Shown here piece by piece: positions 11,289-14,076 of a stretch of 14,076 nucleotides of DNA; position 1 is the first letter of the stretch, and every line of letters starts with the position of its first letter. The translations under genes and the position numbers were made by a program. The notes below the pieces were generated by a model. It had not been told where the DNA came from, did no database searches, and saw nothing but the letters and a program-made list of their open reading frames with translations. The DNA comes from JBBRLG01 sp038231495 (lineage in GTDB: Bacteria; Planctomycetota; Planctomycetia; Gemmatales; Gemmataceae): assembly GCA_038231495.1 (NCBI GenBank), contig JBBRLG010000130.1:1-14076 (forward strand), given 5' to 3'.

Positions 11289-13946
11289 TCACTCGTATTG
11301 TATCGCCTCCGGAATCCGCATCCGCGTCGCGTAGTACGCCGGCCACAAACCCACCGCGGTCGCCAGCACGATCGACAGGCCGATGACGATCATCGAGGCG
11401 TTCCACGGAATGCGCATCGGAAACACAAAGCCGGATTCGTCGAACAGTACGATGTCGAGCAGATACCACTGTAACAACAACCCGATGCCGAAGCCGAGCA
11501 CCGCGCCGATGATGCCCATGAGGACCGCCTCCGCCAGCACGGCGGCCAGGATTTGCGAGCGCGTCGCGCCGATGGAACGCAACAAGCCCAACTCGCGGCG
11601 GCGCTGCAAAACCGAGATGAACAGGGCGAAGATGACGCCCAAGAGCGACACCAGACCGACCACGCACTCCTGCGCGTAGGCCATGCCGTACACCTGACGC
11701 AGCTGACGCGCCAGGACTTTGGAGGTCTCTTCGCGCGAGATGACGGCCAGCGCTTCCGACTGGCCCCAGCGCTCGGTCATGGTACGCTCGACGGCGGCGC
11801 GGTCGCTGCCGGGACGCAGGTACACGTCGAAGACGTTGACCTGGTGGTCCTTGTAGTTCGCGCGATACCACTTGCGGTCCACGATGACTGTGCCGCGGTT
11901 CCAGCTGTAATCGACCACCTGGCCGACGGCACGCATTTCCAGGGTGCGGTCCAGGCCGTCAATCGTGAAGTGGTCGCCCGTCGCGACGTGGTACAGGGCC
12001 GCGAAGTTTTCCGAAATCAGGGCCGTGCCCGGCTCGCGCAACTCCGGGTGCGCGCGCAGCGTTTGCGCCAGGCCGTGCTCGAAGGGGTGGGCCGACGCGT
12101 CGCCGGGCTTGGCGTCGAAGGCGTCGGTGTCGATCGCAATTAAAATGATGATGCGGCCGCGGAACTCCAGGGCGTGCGTGCGCACCGGCAGCACGGCCTG
12201 GACTTCGGGCAGCGAGCGGAGCTTGTCGCCGAGCGACTCGTGCATCGGCAGCGCGGTCGTGCCGGTCGTGATCGGGCTGGCGGCGGTGACGAACAGGTCG
12301 GCGGCAATTTTGTCATCGAGCCAGGTAAAAATCGCCGCCTCGGTGCTGTTGATAAAGCCGCTGGTTTGCACCGTCATCGCCCCGGTGGCGGCGAGGGCGG
12401 CGATGACGATGCCGGTGCGGCCGGGGCTTTTCGCCAAATTGTCGGCGGCGAGACGGCCCACCAGGCCGAGCGCGTGGCGGAAGAATGGTTGCAAGAAACG
12501 CCCGACGATCTCGGCCATGAGGGGCGTCAACACCAGCGCGCCGATGAGGATGAGGACGATGCCGGCGAAGACGCCGAAGCGCACCGGCAGGTAGTCGCGG
12601 CCGAGGACGCACGCCAGGCCGCTACCTGCCAGGAGGCCGCTGCCGCCCACTTGCAGCACGCGGTAGGCCAGGTGCAGGCTCAGCGGCGCGCGGCGCACGG
12701 CGTCGGCGGGTTCCTGGCCGGCCGCCTGCAACGCCGGGATCAATGCCGCCAGGATCGTCGTTAGCACGCCGGAAATGATGGCACTGAGCATGAGCCGCCA
12801 ACTCAGTTGAATGCTCATCGAATCGAGCGGCACAAAAACGTCGCTGACGATCCGCGACATGGGGCCGATGCCGAGTGCCGCCAGCCCGTAGCCCACGGGG
12901 ATTGCCAGGAGGGAGCCTATCAGGCCGAGCAGCGCCGCCTCCGCCACGAACAAGCTGGCGATCTGGCCGCGCGTCGCGCCGACGGAGCGCAGGATGCCGA
13001 TGTCGTGTCGCCGTTCGGCCACGCTAACCGAAAGGGCGTTGTAAACGAGGAATAGGCCGACCACCAACGCGCCCGCGCCGCCGATCGAGAAGGCCAGCTC
13101 CAGTCCCGCCGTGATGTCGCGCACGCCTTCCATGTTGGTTTCGAGGGTTTCAACCTTGCACGGCACCGGCACCAATTCTTGCAGCCGTTTCTGCACCCTC
13201 GGCAGGTCGTCCCGCGAATGAAGCCTGAGGTTGATCTGGGTGACGTAGGGTTCGCCCCGATCCGGGTAGACCAGGCTCGCCGCGTCGCGCAGCAACATGA
13301 AGACCGTATCCTTCTCAAGCAGGCCGACGTCGCCGCGGACCTCGACCGTGCCGACGCAGCTGACGTGTACGGAGTTATTCGCAAGATAGACATTAAAATC
13401 TGACGCACGCTCCTTCATTTCCGCGGCCAGTTCCTTGCGGAGGAGGACCGGTTGGCGGCCGTCCAACAGCATCCGGCCATACTCCAACGCCGTGGCGGTG
13501 AAATCGACGTGGACGCCGAGCGACGGTAAATCCAGGGCGTTCGTGGCGTCAATCTTGGCGGGCAGTTCCAGTCCCAACATGAGCACCGAGCGGTTATCCA
13601 GCTCGCGAATGGCGACGCGACCGAGGATCATCGGCTGCAGGTCTTCCAACTCCGGGATGGATTCCCCCGCGTCGCGCAGGGTATCGACGGCCGTGTAGGG
13701 CACGCCCGACTGGCCGTTCACGACGAGCAAATCGGCCTTGGCGGACAGCGGGTTGGTCGCGCCCTGGGCGGCTTTGTTGAGGTTTTGATTGAGGGCGCGC
13801 GTGGCGATGAGGATAGAAACGCCCAGCGCGATGCTGACGACGATGAGGGCGGCGCGGGTCCAGCGCTGGCGGAGATAGCCCAGCGTGATCGTCCGCTGAA
13901 GGTCGAAAAGCAACCACGCGAACGGCGACCAGCCGGGGGTCTTCAT
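11289..13946 (-). CDS. ABC transporter permease with two FtsX/MacB domains
   Basis: An inner-membrane permease of 885 residues. TM1 is at about 31-50 (AALIVVSIALGVSILIAT), then an extracytoplasmic MacB-type domain (about 51-280). The first FtsX core (about 283-415) has the coupling-helix signature ERRHDIGILRSVGATRGQI (311-329). Two further membrane segments (about 460-500 and 520-545) enclose a second extracytoplasmic domain, and a C-terminal FtsX core (about 757-885) repeats the signature as QRRRELGLLRSIGATRSQI (781-799). One chain thus supplies both permease halves, as in E. coli YbbP (about 800 aa), rather than the LolC/LolE split. ATG 13946 overlaps the stop of the ATPase gene (ATGA), so the two should form one complex. 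The family moves lipids, lipoproteins, peptides or drugs by mechanotransmission; the substrate here is unknown. No frameshift or degenerate region is seen. Confidence 0.93.
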   Translation of the reverse strand: MKTPGWSPFAWLLFDLQRTITLGYLRQRWTRAALIVVSIALGVSILIATRALNQNLNKAAQGATNPLSAKADLLVVNGQSGVPYTAVDTLRDAGESIPELEDLQPMILGRVAIRELDNRSVLMLGLELPAKIDATNALDLPSLGVHVDFTATALEYGRMLLDGRQPVLLRKELAAEMKERASDFNVYLANNSVHVSCVGTVEVRGDVGLLEKDTVFMLLRDAASLVYPDRGEPYVTQINLRLHSRDDLPRVQKRLQELVPVPCKVETLETNMEGVRDITAGLELAFSIGGAGALVVGLFLVYNALSVSVAERRHDIGILRSVGATRGQIASLFVAEAALLGLIGSLLAIPVGYGLAALGIGPMSRIVSDVFVPLDSMSIQLSWRLMLSAIISGVLTTILAALIPALQAAGQEPADAVRRAPLSLHLAYRVLQVGGSGLLAGSGLACVLGRDYLPVRFGVFAGIVLILIGALVLTPLMAEIVGRFLQPFFRHALGLVGRLAADNLAKSPGRTGIVIAALAATGAMTVQTSGFINSTEAAIFTWLDDKIAADLFVTAASPITTGTTALPMHESLGDKLRSLPEVQAVLPVRTHALEFRGRIIILIAIDTDAFDAKPGDASAHPFEHGLAQTLRAHPELREPGTALISENFAALYHVATGDHFTIDGLDRTLEMRAVGQVVDYSWNRGTVIVDRKWYRANYKDHQVNVFDVYLRPGSDRAAVERTMTERWGQSEALAVISREETSKVLARQLRQVYGMAYAQECVVGLVSLLGVIFALFISVLQRRRELGLLRSIGATRSQILAAVLAEAVLMGIIGAVLGFGIGLLLQWYLLDIVLFDESGFVFPMRIPWNASMIVIGLSIVLATAVGLWPAYYATRMRIPEAIQYE

Positions 13947-14076
13947 CGGGTGACGCTCCCGGCCTGGCGGATGCCTTCCGAAGTCGGGGCGCCGTTGACC
14001 AGCGGCTCTTGCCGGCGGTCCGCCTCGACCAGGCCGTCGCGGATGAGGATGAGCCGGTCGCCGTAGGCCGCGGCGC
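13943..14076 (-). CDS. ABC transporter ATP-binding protein, C-terminal fragment
   Basis: The last 43 codons of a gene that continues beyond the right edge. The reading AAAYGDRLILIRDGLVEAD is the post-H-loop end of a LolD/MacB-type ATPase (consensus: A..aDRvi.l.dG.i..D), followed by a variable tail ending QAGSVTR and TGA at 13945-13943. Walker A, Walker B and the signature motif would lie outside the window. The stop overlaps the permease start as ATGA, so this ATPase is the energising partner of the 885-aa permease. A membrane-fusion-protein gene may lie further upstream, but that cannot be seen here. Confidence 0.85.
   Translation of the reverse strand, partial: AAAYGDRLILIRDGLVEADRRQEPLVNGAPTSEGIRQAGSVTR

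Noticed and set aside
1..14076. CRISPR array, tRNA, rRNA, transposase or phage genes
   Set aside because: No regularly spaced direct repeats, no cloverleaf or rRNA segments and no recombinase or capsid motifs were seen on either strand.

Overview
This window looks like a high-GC bacterial chromosome segment from a planctomycete, most likely the Gemmataceae (Gemmata-like). Three things point there: a secreted WD40 protein with the helical C-terminal domain familiar from that family, a glycine-rich protein with the LESLEERDVPA-type export-associated motif near its N-terminus, and several GC-rich palindromic intergenic elements of a kind I recall from planctomycete genomes. The taxonomic call is inference from sequence style; no rRNA or tRNA gene is present.

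Layout, left to right. (1) 1-4425, minus strand: a secreted WD40-repeat protein (115-2565) lies downstream of a 574-residue glycine-rich, PE-PGRS-like surface protein (2701-4425), with a strong hairpin between them. Two copies of a GTTCCCAAGC-type palindrome, at 27-57 and 4771-4808, bracket this pair. (2) 4426-5124: about 700 bases without a credible gene. It holds a candidate promoter whose spacer contains a run of nine C, a UNCG-type hairpin in the predicted leader, the second palindrome, and a cluster of ACCCTTGCCAA inverted repeats reaching the 3' end of the aconitase gene. (3) 5125-7905, minus: aconitate hydratase (acnA type, 926 aa, all three cluster cysteines present). A 31-bp near-perfect inverted repeat sits just upstream, inside a falsely open reading frame. 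(4) 8071-8778, minus: a tail-anchored protein of unknown function, divergent from (5) 8922-10124, plus: a class III (CaiB/BaiF) CoA-transferase. (6) 10135-11211, minus: a compact three-gene cassette made of a 73-aa antitoxin-like protein, an 86-aa helical protein and an AbiEii/DUF6036-like nucleotidyltransferase-fold protein. The last two overlap by ATGA and the cassette has its own plausible promoter. (7) 11289-14076, minus: an 885-aa double FtsX/MacB permease translationally coupled (ATGA) to the C-terminal end of its ABC ATPase, which runs off the window.

How the genes fit together: aconitase is TCA-cycle housekeeping. The CoA-transferase is of unknown substrate and stands alone. The ATPase-permease pair forms one YbbAP/LolCDE-like exporter or extractor. 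The WD40 and glycine-rich proteins are both predicted outside the cytoplasm. The small cassette at 10135-11211 resembles a toxin-antitoxin or defence-type accessory unit and is the most system-like element here, but its function is not proven by sequence. I see no CRISPR array, prophage, transposase or RNA gene.
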